From Lentzea californiensis (GTDB lineage: Bacteria; Actinomycetota; Actinomycetes; Mycobacteriales; Pseudonocardiaceae), in the NCBI RefSeq assembly GCF_024648825.1, contig NZ_JANBBE010000016.1, forward strand, positions 1-64,000: DNA of 64,000 bases. The letters run 5' to 3'. Below the pieces are notes generated by a model. That model ran no database searches. It was not told the DNA's origin and was given only the letters and a program-made list of their open reading frames with translations. The position numbers and the translations under genes were made by a program. Below are positions 50,643 to 59,476 of this stretch, one piece after another. How positions within the stretch are numbered: position 1 is the stretch's first letter; each line of letters opens with the position of its first letter.

Positions 50643-51026
50643 TCAGCGCAGGACGGTGCTCAGGAACGCGTCGGCGTCGAAGTGCTCCGTGCCACGGGGT
50701 ACCAGCCGGTCGGTGGCGGCGAGGAACTTGCGCAGCGTGCCCGCCGGCACCCGGAAGACCGTCATGTGCCGGTCGGAGACGAGCTCCAGCACCAGCACCC
50801 GGCTCGAATGCGGCCGCAACCGCACGTCGCCGTCACCCGCTCTCCTGCTCATGCCCTCGGCGAGCAGGTCCCTGCCCATGACCCAGGTGGCGACCGAGCC
50901 GCCCGCACGGAACCTCATCGTCACCGCGAACGGGTCCTCCGACCGGTAGAGCAGCTCAGTCTCGACCGGCGCGGTGGAGCCGTTCGGCCGGACGAAGTCG
51001 AAGACGGTGCGTGACGCGACCCGCAT
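50643..51026 (-). CDS. SsgA-like sporulation and cell-division regulator
   Basis: This 127-residue SsgA-like protein (SALP) belongs to a family limited to morphologically complex actinomycetes. Members steer septum placement and peptidoglycan processes during sporulation. The family core is clear: VETELLYRSEDPFAVTMRF, WVMGRDLLAEGM, GDVRLRP, RVLVLELVSD, FRVPAGTLRKFLAATDRLVPRGTEH (given in pieces). ATG at 51026 matches the family start. It is divergent from a large LuxR-type regulator across 223 bases with an ACCAAT palindrome. Confidence 0.9.
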   Translation of the reverse strand: MRVASRTVFDFVRPNGSTAPVETELLYRSEDPFAVTMRFRAGGSVATWVMGRDLLAEGMSRRAGDGDVRLRPHSSRVLVLELVSDRHMTVFRVPAGTLRKFLAATDRLVPRGTEHFDADAFLSTVLR

Positions 51027-51110
51027 CGGAACTCCTAGAGGTGTTCGTGAGGTGTACATAGGGAATCACGTAATGGGCAGCGAATTGGTTCACGACGAGT
51101 CGTTGTCATT

Positions 51111-51124
51111 ACCAATTGATTGGT
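51111..51124. promoter_or_regulatory. ACCAATTGATTGGT inverted repeat between the SsgA-like and LuxR genes
   Basis: The perfect arms ACCAAT and ATTGGT flank TG. A further AATTGGTT half-site is at 51083-51090. The 223-base divergent gap otherwise shows nothing recognisable and is AT-richer than its surroundings, as expected for promoters of both genes. Confidence 0.5.
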
Positions 51125-51249
51125 CGAACGGTTTTCGCGTTCCAGGCGGGTGCTTCGACACCCGATGTTGTGCGAAGGGGCAGACCTGCGGAACTTCTGC
51201 CGGTGCTTCTGCATGGTCACGCGGGACGGCCCGCGATTTGCTGGTTGAC

Positions 51250-53193
51250 ATGGTCACCCCGCTCAGCCCCGGTCTCGTGGGCACCGCCGTGCGCAGGGCG
51301 GGTGGCCTGCTCGTCGGACGTGAGCGGGAGATCGCCGTCCTGACGGAGGCGCTGAGCGGTGGCGCTCGCTCGTGCGTTGTGCATGGTGCAACTGGTATGG
51401 GCAAAAGCGCATTGCTGTCCGTTGCTTCTTCAATCGCGGTGCGCAGCGGGTTGCGGCCGGTGCGCGGATTGCGGGCTTTGAGCGGGGTCGACAGCCACAC
51501 GGTCCTGGTGGTCGACGACGCCGAGCGGCTGTGCGCGGAGGAGGCCGACCGGCTGGCGCGTTTCCGGGGCGCGGTGCTGCTCGCCGGCGACTGCGATCCG
51601 GACGTCCTGGAGGTCGTGGACGCCGTGCGGATGCCGTTGCGGCCGATCGATGCCGAAGCGGTCGCGGAGATGATCCGGCGGCGCTTCGACGCCGAGGTGC
51701 CGCCGGACCTGGCCGCGTTGTGCCTGGAGTACAGCGGTGGGGCTCCCGGCGTGCTGAGCGACGTCCTGGACGTGGTCACGGACCTGTCCTCGTTGCGTGC
51801 CGTGCTTCCCGGCCTGCGGCTGCCGCGCCTGCTGCGGGCCGTGCGCCGGAGCTGGGAGGTGCTGGACGCCGACGCGGTCGCGGTCGCCCGTGCGCTGGCG
51901 GTGCTGGGCAGCGCCTCTCTCGACGTGCTGTGCGAGGTCGCTGGAATGGGGTCGTTCCGCACCTTGGCCGCGTTCGAACGCCTTGTCGACGTGCGTCTCG
52001 CCGTCAGTGACCCGATGCGCGTCCAGTCGCCGGCGCTGAGCCATGCGATCCGGCACGAGATGACACCCGAGTCACGTGAGTCCCTGCACCGAGCGGCCGC
52101 CGAGGTCACGCATCGGCGGTGCGATCCGCCGGTCGCCGTCGCCGAGCACGTGGTGGCCTGCGCGGAACCCGTCGGCGCGCGGTGGGTGGCACCGCTCCTG
52201 CACGGGGCGGCGCGGCTGCACCAGGCCGCCGGGCGGCCGGAGCAGGCGGTGAGGTGCCTGCGCGCCGCTCTGCGCGAGCCGGTGGACGGCGAGATCGCCG
52301 AGCACGTGGCCGTAACGATGGCGGAACTCCACCTGCGTTGCGGCATCGCGCCCCGGGCCGGCGAACTCGCCCGGCAGCGGCCCGCCGCGGGGGAGTGGTT
52401 CGACGCGGTGGTGCTCGACTGGCAGTGCGACGAGGACCTGCTCGGCCACTCGGCCGCGCCCGTCGTGCCGGAGGATCCTGAACGGGCCCTGCGAGATCTC
52501 CCCGAGACGGGGCCGCGGATCGTTCCGCTCGCTCTCGCCGGACTCGGCCTGCTGCGCAGGGGTTCCGAACGAGTCGTGCTGGACTTGGCGCCAGAGCTGC
52601 GGATCCGGCTCGTCGGTGCGGAACGGGACTGGCTGACCGCGCTGGAGATGTGGGCTCATCGGGCCGGTGGCGACCACGCCGAGGTCTCCCGGCTGATGCG
52701 CGAACTCGCCCAGGCGTCACCGCTGCGGGGCTGCGTGGCGCTGGGGGCGGCGGCGTTCGTCGCGTCCTGTGTGGACGCCGGTCGTCCTGGCGACGCACGG
52801 GAGATGTTGGTGCGGCTCGGTTACACGGGCACGCTGCCGCCGGTCTGGACGTGCGCGTTGTTGCTGCACCAGCGCGCCCGCATGCACCTCGCGCTCGGCA
52901 CCGCCCGTGCCGCACTGGCCGACGCCGAACGCGCCGGGGCGGCCGAACTGGCGGATCAGGCGCGTGCGGCGCTGGGCCGGGAACACCGGCCGCCGCGTGG
53001 GGCGGCGTGGGACCGGCTGACGCCGCACGAGTCGCGAATCGTCTCGCTGGTGCTGGAAGGCGAGACGAACAGGTCGATCGCGGCGCGGTTCAACGTCACG
53101 CAACGGGCGGTCGAGCTGCACCTCACCCGCGTCTACCGCAAAGCCGGCATCAGCAGGCGGGTGCAGCTCTCCTCCGTCTTCGGCCTCGCCTGA
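51250..53193 (+). CDS. large ATP-binding LuxR-family regulator (LAL type)
   Basis: This 647-residue protein has an N-terminal AAA/STAND ATPase with Walker A GATGMGKS (46-53), Walker B HTVLVVDDAE (about 92-101) and a helical lid. A long TPR-like middle rich in Ala, Leu and Arg follows. The C-terminal LuxR helix-turn-helix (about 585-645) reads LTPHESRIVSLVLEGETNRSIA then VTQRAVELHLTRVYRKAGI. LAL regulators commonly activate secondary-metabolite clusters; no such cluster is visible here. ATG at 51250 is chosen because it begins the conserved LVGRERE region; an upstream in-frame extension looks non-coding. Confidence 0.87.
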   Translation: MVTPLSPGLVGTAVRRAGGLLVGREREIAVLTEALSGGARSCVVHGATGMGKSALLSVASSIAVRSGLRPVRGLRALSGVDSHTVLVVDDAERLCAEEADRLARFRGAVLLAGDCDPDVLEVVDAVRMPLRPIDAEAVAEMIRRRFDAEVPPDLAALCLEYSGGAPGVLSDVLDVVTDLSSLRAVLPGLRLPRLLRAVRRSWEVLDADAVAVARALAVLGSASLDVLCEVAGMGSFRTLAAFERLVDVRLAVSDPMRVQSPALSHAIRHEMTPESRESLHRAAAEVTHRRCDPPVAVAEHVVACAEPVGARWVAPLLHGAARLHQAAGRPEQAVRCLRAALREPVDGEIAEHVAVTMAELHLRCGIAPRAGELARQRPAAGEWFDAVVLDWQCDEDLLGHSAAPVVPEDPERALRDLPETGPRIVPLALAGLGLLRRGSERVVLDLAPELRIRLVGAERDWLTALEMWAHRAGGDHAEVSRLMRELAQASPLRGCVALGAAAFVASCVDAGRPGDAREMLVRLGYTGTLPPVWTCALLLHQRARMHLALGTARAALADAERAGAAELADQARAALGREHRPPRGAAWDRLTPHESRIVSLVLEGETNRSIAARFNVTQRAVELHLTRVYRKAGISRRVQLSSVFGLA

Positions 53194-53194
53194 C

Positions 53195-53217
53195 GCGTGA
53201 TCAGCCGCCGATCACGC
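53195..53217. terminator. hairpin between the convergent LuxR and DUF1345 genes
   Basis: GCGTGATC at 53195-53202 pairs perfectly with GATCACGC at 53210-53217 around a 7-base loop. It overlaps the last codons of the DUF1345 gene. It is the only terminator-like structure in this 7-base gap. Confidence 0.5.
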
Positions 53218-53824
53218 CGATGGCGATGCCGAGCATCGCGGTGTTGTAGATGAACGAGAGCACGCCGTGCGCGAGGATCCGCAGCCGCATCGCGGAGGTG
53301 TGCGCGTCGACGTCGGAGACGGCGAAGGTGGTGCCGACGGTGAAGGAGAAGTACGTGAAGTCGATGTAGGTCGGGTGTTCGGTGCCGGGGAACACCAGCA
53401 GTTTCTCGGGCAGGGCGCTGTAGTAGGCCTGCGCGTAGCGGTCGGCGTAGCCGAAGTGCAGGATCGCCCATGCCAGCAGCACGGCGAGCACACCGAAGGC
53501 CTTGTCGGCCACCGCGGCTGGGGTGCCTTCCTCGATGAGCACGATGGTCAGGCCGGACGTGATCCCGACCAGGCTGGTGAACAGGGTGAACAGGGTGCCG
53601 CTGCGGCGGCCCAGCGCGGTCTTGACCCAGGCGCCCTGGTCGTCGCCCGCCCGCTTGCTCCGGCTGAGGCGGATGACGCGGATCGTGAGGTAGACGACGG
53701 CGAGGACGTCCCACAACGCGATCCAACGGGTGTCGCCCACCTCCGCGAAGAAGATGGGGATGCCGAGCAGGGCGAGTGTGCCCTCGATGATCCGGGACAG
53801 CACGATGGACGGGCTGAAACGCAT
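53201..53824 (-). CDS. DUF1345 membrane protein
   Basis: This 207-residue integral membrane protein has about five hydrophobic segments. It has the DUF1345 landmarks WIALWDVLAVVYLTIRVIRL, HFGYADRYAQAYYS, FPGTEHPTYIDFTYFSFTVG, TTFAVSDVDA and the closing SFIYNTAMLGIAIGVIGG. The FxYFSFTxGxTFxxSD segment resembles the pore region of two-TM channels, and a channel or transport role has been suggested for the family. No function is proven. ATG at 53824 is used. Confidence 0.85.
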   Translation of the reverse strand: MRFSPSIVLSRIIEGTLALLGIPIFFAEVGDTRWIALWDVLAVVYLTIRVIRLSRSKRAGDDQGAWVKTALGRRSGTLFTLFTSLVGITSGLTIVLIEEGTPAAVADKAFGVLAVLLAWAILHFGYADRYAQAYYSALPEKLLVFPGTEHPTYIDFTYFSFTVGTTFAVSDVDAHTSAMRLRILAHGVLSFIYNTAMLGIAIGVIGG

Positions 53825-53969
53825 GACTTTCCTTCGTCGGAACGGCAGGGGGTCGTCGCCCACCTCGTCCGGACGACGACGGCCATTCCGCGGGAGCGAT
53901 CTCGGGGAGAGGTTATAGGCCATTCGTGTTTGTTCGATCCGTTGCGTCTCAACAGGAGTCGCTGAGCTG

Positions 53970-54530
53970 TCAGAGCAAGCCGGAACGCAGCGCCCACGCC
54001 ACCGCGTGCACCCGGTTGCGCAGCCCGAACCGTTCCAGCAGCTGGTGCAGCGCGTACTTCACGGTCCGCTCCGAGCAGAACAGCCGCGCGGCGACCTCCG
54101 CGATCGTCGCGCCGTCGGCCAGCAGCTTCAGCAGTTGCAGGTCGCGGTCGTTCAGCACCGGCGAGCGGTCCTGCACCGCGTGGCCACCGACGAGCAGCTT
54201 GATCAGCCGTTCGGCGTTGACGTCCGCCCGCCGCAACGGAACCGCCAGCCCGGCCTGGGCCGCGATCGACGGGGTGAGGTCGTGGATTCGGGCCGCGATC
54301 ACGACGATCTTGGGCGAACCGCAGGCCCTCAGCCGTGCGGCCTGCTGCGCGCACAGCTCGTTCACCAGGGCCAGCAGCACATGTGCGTCCGAGCGGTCCT
54401 GGACCACCCGCACGCGTGGTGAGTTCTTCAACAGGTGCGTCACGCCGGCCGAGCTGATCAGGTCACGGGACTCCACCGCCACGCGCACCGGTTCGATTCC
54501 GGAGTCCACGGTTGCCAGGGCGCTGCTCAT
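53970..54530 (-). CDS. LuxR-type transcriptional regulator with a degenerate receiver-like domain
   Basis: This 186-residue protein has an N-terminal domain of about 115 residues. It has the alternating strand/helix pattern of a receiver (VRVAVESRDLISSAGVTHLL, KIVVIAARI) but lacks the acidic phosphorylation pocket, so it is probably phosphorylation-independent. The C-terminal LuxR helix-turn-helix (about 125-180) reads LNDRDLQLLKLLADGATIAEVAARL then SERTVKYALHQLLERFGL. ATG at 54530 is used. It lies 19 bases after the hydratase stop and may be the last gene of the acyl-CoA operon. Confidence 0.8.
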   Translation of the reverse strand: MSSALATVDSGIEPVRVAVESRDLISSAGVTHLLKNSPRVRVVQDRSDAHVLLALVNELCAQQAARLRACGSPKIVVIAARIHDLTPSIAAQAGLAVPLRRADVNAERLIKLLVGGHAVQDRSPVLNDRDLQLLKLLADGATIAEVAARLFCSERTVKYALHQLLERFGLRNRVHAVAWALRSGLL

Positions 54531-54549
54531 GACTCGATCGTGCGAGCTT

Positions 54550-55272
54550 TCAGCGGCTGTCCACTTCGGAAAACCGAACCGATCCGAGCAGAACCTGCCG
54601 GTCGTTCGCGAACGTGCGGAACTCGCCGGTCGGCCAGCGCTCGATCCGGAGCTCGTCACCGGGCGTCACCGGCGCGGTGAACCGGGCGTGCAGCTCGGTG
54701 AAGTCCAGGCCGCGCACGGTGATCCCGAGCGTGCACAGGCCGTGCAGGATGGGCTGCGCGAACCCGGCCCGGCGCGCGAACTCGGCGTCGTGGTGCATCG
54801 GGTTCACGTCGCCGGTCTCGCGGTACCGCAGGGCCTGGTCCCCGGTCGTCTGGAAGAAGCCGACCTCGGGAGCGGTGCCGGGGACGGTGAACTCGCGCGT
54901 CTCACCGCGTTCGCAGCCGAAACCGCCTTCGCCCTTGACGAAGCACGACGACCGCGTGCTCGCGTGGGTCGACTCCCACGTGCTGACCACGAGCGCGCCG
55001 GAGCCCTTGTCGTAGATGTCGGTGACGGTCTTGGTGACGACCGCCGAGCCGTGCGACGGGAGCGGGCCGTGCAGCCACAAGGACTGCTCGGCGTGCAGGA
55101 CCTGGGTCATGTCGGCGCCGGTCAGCCCTAGTTGCGGGCCGCCCTGCTGCAGCAGCGGGATGGCGAACGCGGGGGAGTAGCCGCCGGCCGCCGCCGCGTA
55201 CACCCCGGCGTCGCCGGCCGACCAGGTGCGGACCTGTCGTTCGACGACGCCGAGGATGCCGTGGTTGAGCAT
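54550..55272 (-). CDS. MaoC-type (R)-enoyl-CoA hydratase/dehydratase
   Basis: This 240-residue double hotdog-fold protein has an N-terminal hotdog (about 20-130) without catalytic residues. A C-terminal MaoC hotdog has the hydratase motif TGDVNPMHHDAEFARRAGF (Asp...His) and PILHGLCTLGI. It hydrates enoyl-CoA in beta-oxidation or a related pathway. ATG at 55272 is preferred over the preceding GTG. It lies 15 bases after the second acyl-CoA dehydrogenase and is co-transcribed, supplying the next reaction step. Confidence 0.87.
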   Translation of the reverse strand: MLNHGILGVVERQVRTWSAGDAGVYAAAAGGYSPAFAIPLLQQGGPQLGLTGADMTQVLHAEQSLWLHGPLPSHGSAVVTKTVTDIYDKGSGALVVSTWESTHASTRSSCFVKGEGGFGCERGETREFTVPGTAPEVGFFQTTGDQALRYRETGDVNPMHHDAEFARRAGFAQPILHGLCTLGITVRGLDFTELHARFTAPVTPGDELRIERWPTGEFRTFANDRQVLLGSVRFSEVDSR

Positions 55273-55287
55273 CACCCCAACATAGGG

Positions 55288-56457
55288 CTACCCGAGCGTG
55301 CCGCGGATGTTCGCGTGGCCCTTGAGGAGGTTGCGGGCGATCGTGCGGCGCTGGATCTCGTCGGTGCCCTCGTAGATGCGCAGCAGCCGCAGTTCGCGGT
55401 ACCAGCGCTCGATCGGCAGCTCACGGGTGTAGCCCATGCCGCCGTGGATCTGCAGCACGCGGTCGACGATCTCGTTGGCCTTGATGCCGCCGTAGAGCTT
55501 CGCGATCGACTGCGCCTGCCGCGAGTCCTGCTTCTGGTCGACGAGCCACGCGGCGTGCAGCACGAGCCAGCGCAGTGCCTCGATCTCGACCGCGGAGTCC
55601 GCGATCATCCACTGGATGGCCTGGTACTCGGCGATGGGCTGCCCGAACGTGACGCGGTTCTTGGCCTGCTCGATCGCCATCTCGACCAGCCGCTCGACGC
55701 TGCCGAGCGCTCGGGCGGGCAGCAGGTAGCGGCCCTGGCCGATCCACTGCATCGCGAGGTGGAAGCCCTTGCCCTCCTCGCCGAGGATGTTCTCGTGCGG
55801 CACGCGGACGTTGTCGAACACGAGCGCGGCCGGACCCCACTGGCCCATGGTCGGGATGGGTTCGGACTTCCAGCCCATGTCGCGGTCGACCAGGAAGCAC
55901 GTGACGCCGCCGTTGGCGCCCTTCTCCTTGTCCGTCACGGCGAACACCATGACGAAGTCGGCCTCGTTGCCCTGCGTGATGAAGGTCTTCTCGCCGTTGA
56001 TGACCCACTCGTCGCCGTCCCTCACGGCGGACGTGCGGATGGCCTTGGCGTCACTGCCGGCGCCGGGCTCGGTGATCGCGAAGCACGACACGCGTTCGCC
56101 GGAGATCGTCGGCAGCAGGTAGCGCTGCTTCTGCTCCTCGTTGCCGTGGAACAGGATGTTGTCCGCGTAGCCGCCGAAGCGGAACGGGACGAAACTGCGG
56201 CCCAGTTCGGCCTCGAGGAGCGCGGTCATCACGGCGCCGAGGCCCATGCCGCCGTACTCCTGCGGCGTGAGGACACCGAAGAACCCGGCCTGCTTGGCCT
56301 TGTCCTGCAGCTCCTTCAGCTCGTCCCGCGCGAGACCCGGCTGGCCCGCGCGTTCGCGGCGCAGCACCTCGGGCTCCAGCGGGATGATCTCCTTGCGCAC
56401 GAAGGTCCGCACCCAGTCGCGGATCTCCTTCTGCTCCTCGTCGAGCGTGAAGTCCAT
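55288..56457 (-). CDS. acyl-CoA dehydrogenase, second of a pair
   Basis: This 389-residue FAD enzyme introduces a trans-2 double bond into acyl-CoA. The fold signatures are CFAITEPGAGSDAKAIRT and GDEWVINGEKTFIT, ACAD motif 2 (QWMIADSAVEIEALRWLVLHAA, QIHGGMGYTRELPIERWYR given in part) and the catalytic-base region IYEGTDEIQRRTIAR. The N-terminal FTLDEEQKEIRDWVRTFV is typical. Relatives accept short or branched substrates. It lies 10 bases after the first dehydrogenase; two tandem dehydrogenases may form a heteromeric enzyme or act on different chain lengths. Confidence 0.9.
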   Translation of the reverse strand: MDFTLDEEQKEIRDWVRTFVRKEIIPLEPEVLRRERAGQPGLARDELKELQDKAKQAGFFGVLTPQEYGGMGLGAVMTALLEAELGRSFVPFRFGGYADNILFHGNEEQKQRYLLPTISGERVSCFAITEPGAGSDAKAIRTSAVRDGDEWVINGEKTFITQGNEADFVMVFAVTDKEKGANGGVTCFLVDRDMGWKSEPIPTMGQWGPAALVFDNVRVPHENILGEEGKGFHLAMQWIGQGRYLLPARALGSVERLVEMAIEQAKNRVTFGQPIAEYQAIQWMIADSAVEIEALRWLVLHAAWLVDQKQDSRQAQSIAKLYGGIKANEIVDRVLQIHGGMGYTRELPIERWYRELRLLRIYEGTDEIQRRTIARNLLKGHANIRGTLG

Positions 56458-56467
56458 TTCTTTCCTT

Positions 56468-57613
56468 TCAGGCGAACGCGTTGATGCCCGTCAGCGCGCG
56501 ACCGATGAGCAGTTTCTGGATCTGGCTGGTGCCCTCGTAGAGGGTGGTGACACGGGCGTCCCGCAGGTACTTGCCCACCGGGTACTCGTCGATGTAGCCG
56601 TAGCCGCCGAAGACCTGGATGGCGTTGTTGGCGACCTTGACCGCCGCCTCGCTGGCGAAGAGCTTGGCCATGCTCGCCTCGGTGCGGAACGGCTCGCCGC
56701 GGTCGGCCAGGTCGGCGACGCGCCACGTCAGGAGCCGGGCGGCGTCGGTCTCCACGGCCATGTCCGCGAGGAGTTCCTGGACGAGCTGGAAGCCCGCGAT
56801 GGGCTTGCCGAACTGCTCGCGTTGCCCGGCGTACCCCAGCGCGGCCTCCAGTGCGCCCCGGGCGGCACCGACGCAGCCCGCCGCGACGGACATGCGGCCC
56901 TTGTCGAGCGAGCCCATCGCGAGCTTGAAGCCCTCGGTGCTGAGCAGGGCGTCCTCCGGCACGTCGACGTCGTCGAGGGTGATCTCGGCGGTGGCCTGGC
57001 CGCGCATGCCGAGCTTGCCCTTGATCTCGGTGGCCTCGAAGCCCTTCGAGGCGGTGGGGACCAGGAAGGCGCTGATGCCCTTCGGGCCCGGTCCGCCGGT
57101 GCGGGCGAACACGAGCGCGACGTCGGCCCACGTGCCGTTGGTGATGAAGACCTTGCGGCCGTTGATCCGGTAGCCGCCGTCCGTCCTGGTGGCCTTGGTG
57201 ACGAGGCTGCCCGCGTCGCTGCCGGTGCCGGGTTCGGTGAGGGCGAAGCAGCCGACCTGGGTGCCCGCGGTCAGGCCCGGCAGCCAGCGTTGTTTCTGCT
57301 CCTCGGTGCCGTGTGCAGCAATCGACTTCGCGACCAGGCCGAGCGAGACGGAGATGATGCCGCGGACCGCGCTGTCGCCGCGGGCGATCTCCTCGAGGAC
57401 CAGGCAGTAGGCGAGGTTGTCGCCGCCGGAGCCGCCGTAGCGCTCGTCGATCCCGAGCCCGAGGAACCCGACCTCGCCGAGCGCGGGGACCAGGTCCCTG
57501 TCGATGGCCTCGTCGCGGTCCCAGCGCGTGGCATGGGGGACGATGCGTTCGTCGGTGAACCGCCGGGCCAGCTCCCTGAGCTGCCGGTGTTCGTCCGAAA
57601 GCGTTAGATCCAC
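56468..57613 (-). CDS. acyl-CoA dehydrogenase, first of a pair
   Basis: This 381-residue acyl-CoA dehydrogenase has CFALTEPGTGSDAGSLVT, GGYRINGRKVFITNG, QREQFGKPIAGFQLVQ, QVFGGYGYIDEYPVGKYLRD and the active-site stretch LYEGTSQIQKLLIGR with the catalytic Glu. GTG at 57613 opens the leftward operon (two dehydrogenases, MaoC hydratase, possibly the LuxR regulator). A divergent TetR-type gene starts 41 bases away, and the palindrome between them is the probable repressor site. Confidence 0.9.
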   Translation of the reverse strand: MDLTLSDEHRQLRELARRFTDERIVPHATRWDRDEAIDRDLVPALGEVGFLGLGIDERYGGSGGDNLAYCLVLEEIARGDSAVRGIISVSLGLVAKSIAAHGTEEQKQRWLPGLTAGTQVGCFALTEPGTGSDAGSLVTKATRTDGGYRINGRKVFITNGTWADVALVFARTGGPGPKGISAFLVPTASKGFEATEIKGKLGMRGQATAEITLDDVDVPEDALLSTEGFKLAMGSLDKGRMSVAAGCVGAARGALEAALGYAGQREQFGKPIAGFQLVQELLADMAVETDAARLLTWRVADLADRGEPFRTEASMAKLFASEAAVKVANNAIQVFGGYGYIDEYPVGKYLRDARVTTLYEGTSQIQKLLIGRALTGINAFA

Positions 57614-57626
57614 AGGCCCTCCCGAC

Positions 57627-57647
57627 TAACCGAACAGTGTTAGGTTA
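57627..57647. promoter_or_regulatory. TAACC...GGTTA TetR operator
   Basis: A 21-bp site centred on G57637 has arms TAACC-x-AACA and TGTT-x-GGTTA that mirror each other except at one pair. It fills most of the 40-base gap between the acyl-CoA dehydrogenase operon and the tetR-type gene, so the regulator can repress both. Confidence 0.75.
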
Positions 57648-57653
57648 ACTCAC

Positions 57654-58292
57654 ATGCCCCGGCCGAGCACCCCTCTGCTGAGCCCCGACCGGATCAGGTC
57701 GGTGGCCCTGGCCATCATCGATCGTGACGGCCTCGACGGCCTGTCCATGCGCAAGCTCGCCGCCGAGCTGGGCGTGCAGGCCGCGTCGCTGTACGGGCAC
57801 GTCCGCACCAAGGACCAGCTGCTGAACGACATCGCCTCGTCGATCCTGTCGACCGTCGACGTCTCGGGCTTCACCGTCGACTGGCGCGAGGGCCTGATCC
57901 GGTGCGCGCGCTCCTACCGTGCGGCGTTGTCGTCGCACCCGAACATCGTTCCGTTCCTCGCGTACGGCCCGGCTGGCCGCGAGGAGTCGCTCCAGCGCCT
58001 CGACCTGCTGCACGGCGCCCTGGTCGACGCCGGCTGGTCACGCCGCGAGGCCACGATGATCGCCGCGGGCCTGATGTACATCGTGTTCGGCTCGGCCCTG
58101 AGCTCGTTCTCCAGCGGGTTCTCGTCCGATCCCGCGGACTACACCGACCGCTACCCGCACCTCGACCGCGCCCACCTGCTGCCCGGTGTCGCCCGCGAAC
58201 TCGACCGCGACAGCTTCGAGCTGGCGCTCGCGGCGTTCGTGCGCGGCCTTCAAGGCCTGTGTCGAGGTCCCGATCGCGATAGCCGGGCTTGA
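57654..58292 (+). CDS. TetR-family transcriptional regulator
   Basis: This 212-residue protein has the TetR N-terminal helix-turn-helix (LSPDRIRSVALAIIDRDGLDG then MRKLAAELGVQAASLYGHVRTK). The helical ligand domain resembles the TetR_C-type regulators of lipid or xenobiotic genes (RSYRAALSSHPNIVPFLA, GLMYIVFGSALSSFSSGF). ATG at 57654 directly follows the TAACC palindrome. The last 14 codons lie inside a 164-base inverted-repeat element (58252-58415), so the native C terminus may have been replaced by repeat sequence. Confidence 0.9.
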   Translation: MPRPSTPLLSPDRIRSVALAIIDRDGLDGLSMRKLAAELGVQAASLYGHVRTKDQLLNDIASSILSTVDVSGFTVDWREGLIRCARSYRAALSSHPNIVPFLAYGPAGREESLQRLDLLHGALVDAGWSRREATMIAAGLMYIVFGSALSSFSSGFSSDPADYTDRYPHLDRAHLLPGVARELDRDSFELALAAFVRGLQGLCRGPDRDSRA

Positions 58293-58415
58293 GGCGGCCC
58301 CTGGCGGCACGGCCGGACGACCCACATACAACACCGGTATGCGGGCCGTCCGGCCGCACCACCAGAAACCACCTCAAGCGCGACTTCCATCGAACGTGAC
58401 CTCGACACAGGCCTT
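58252..58415. repeat. 164-base inverted-repeat element
   Basis: Two arms of about 80 bases face each other around a 7-base loop at 58330-58336. The outer ends AAGGCCTGTGTCGAGGTC match over 18 bases. The inner parts (CTTGAGG..., GCGGCCGGACG..., CCCxCATAC) match with scattered, mostly transition-type differences, so the RNA could fold as one long hairpin. It covers the 3' end of the tetR-type gene and stops 11 bases before the LigD start. It could be a MITE-like element or a very long terminator. Confidence 0.75.
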
Positions 58416-58426
58416 AATGTTCTGCC

Positions 58427-59428
58427 GTGGCTTCCAAGGCGATCGAGCTCGAGGTCGGTGACCAGCTGGTGCGGGTGTCCAACCCGGACAAGCCGTACTT
58501 CCCCGCGCGGGGCATCACCAAGCGGCAGGTGGTCGAGTACTACCGCACGGTGGCGCCGGTCCTGCTGCGGGTGCTGCACGACCGTCCCGTCGTGCTGAAG
58601 CGCTACGTGGACGGCGTCGAGGGCGAGGCGTTCTACCAGAAGCGCGTGCCCAAGGGCGCCCCTGACTACGTCGAGACCGTGCAGGTGAAGTTCCCGTCCG
58701 GCCGTCCCGCCGACGAGATCTGCCCGACCTCCGAGGCCGTGATCGTCTGGGCCGCGAACCTCGGCACGTTCGACTTCCACCCGTGGCCGGTGCGCCGTCC
58801 CGACGTCGACCACCCGGACGAGCTGCGCATCGACCTGGACCCGCAGCCGGGCACCGACTTCTCCGACGCCGCCCGCGTGGCCCAAGTGCTGCGCGAGGTG
58901 CTGGCCGACGCGGGTCTCACCGGCTACCCCAAGACCTCCGGTGGCCGCGGCATCCACGTCGCCGTGCGGATCAGGCCGGAATGGGACTTCGTCGACGTCC
59001 GGCACGCCGTGATCGCACTGGCCCGCGAGGTCGAGAAGCGCGCCCCCTCCCAGGCGACTTCGGCCTGGTGGAAGGAAGAACGCGGCGAGCGCGTCTTCAT
59101 CGACTTCAACCAGGCCGCCCGCGACCGCACGATCGCCTCCGCCTGGTCGGTGCGCGGAACGCCGCGCGCGACGGTCTCGACCCCGGTGCTGTGGGACGAG
59201 CTGTCCACTGTGGACCCGGACGACTTCGACGTGCTGACCGTGCCGAAGTACCTGGAGGAGCGCGGCGACCCGCACGCCGGCCTGGACTCCGGGGCGTTCG
59301 GCATCGAGACGCTGCTGGAGTGGTACGCGGCCGATCCGCGCGGTGAGATGCCCTACCCGCCGGACTACCCGAAGATGCCCGGTGAGCCGCTGCGCGTGCA
59401 GCCTTCCCGCGCCCGCAAGCAGGAGTGA
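58427..59428 (+). CDS. LigD-type polymerase/primase domain protein (NHEJ)
   Basis: This 333-residue stand-alone archaeo-eukaryotic-primase-type polymerase corresponds to the Pol domain of LigD, which fills and extends DNA ends or adds ribonucleotides in non-homologous end joining with Ku. It shows SNPDKPYFP, LKRYVDGVEGEAFYQKRVP, the catalytic D136-x-D138 (RIDLDPQPG), KTSGGRGIHV (169-178) and VFIDFNQAARDRTIA. No ligase, nuclease or Ku gene is nearby. GTG at 58427 is used; no Shine-Dalgarno sequence is visible, because the inverted-repeat element occupies the upstream DNA. Confidence 0.9.
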   Translation: MASKAIELEVGDQLVRVSNPDKPYFPARGITKRQVVEYYRTVAPVLLRVLHDRPVVLKRYVDGVEGEAFYQKRVPKGAPDYVETVQVKFPSGRPADEICPTSEAVIVWAANLGTFDFHPWPVRRPDVDHPDELRIDLDPQPGTDFSDAARVAQVLREVLADAGLTGYPKTSGGRGIHVAVRIRPEWDFVDVRHAVIALAREVEKRAPSQATSAWWKEERGERVFIDFNQAARDRTIASAWSVRGTPRATVSTPVLWDELSTVDPDDFDVLTVPKYLEERGDPHAGLDSGAFGIETLLEWYAADPRGEMPYPPDYPKMPGEPLRVQPSRARKQE

Positions 59429-59476
59429 CTGCGCGGGAGGTGGCGTTCGCCGGCCCCGATCGGTGATGATCACGGT

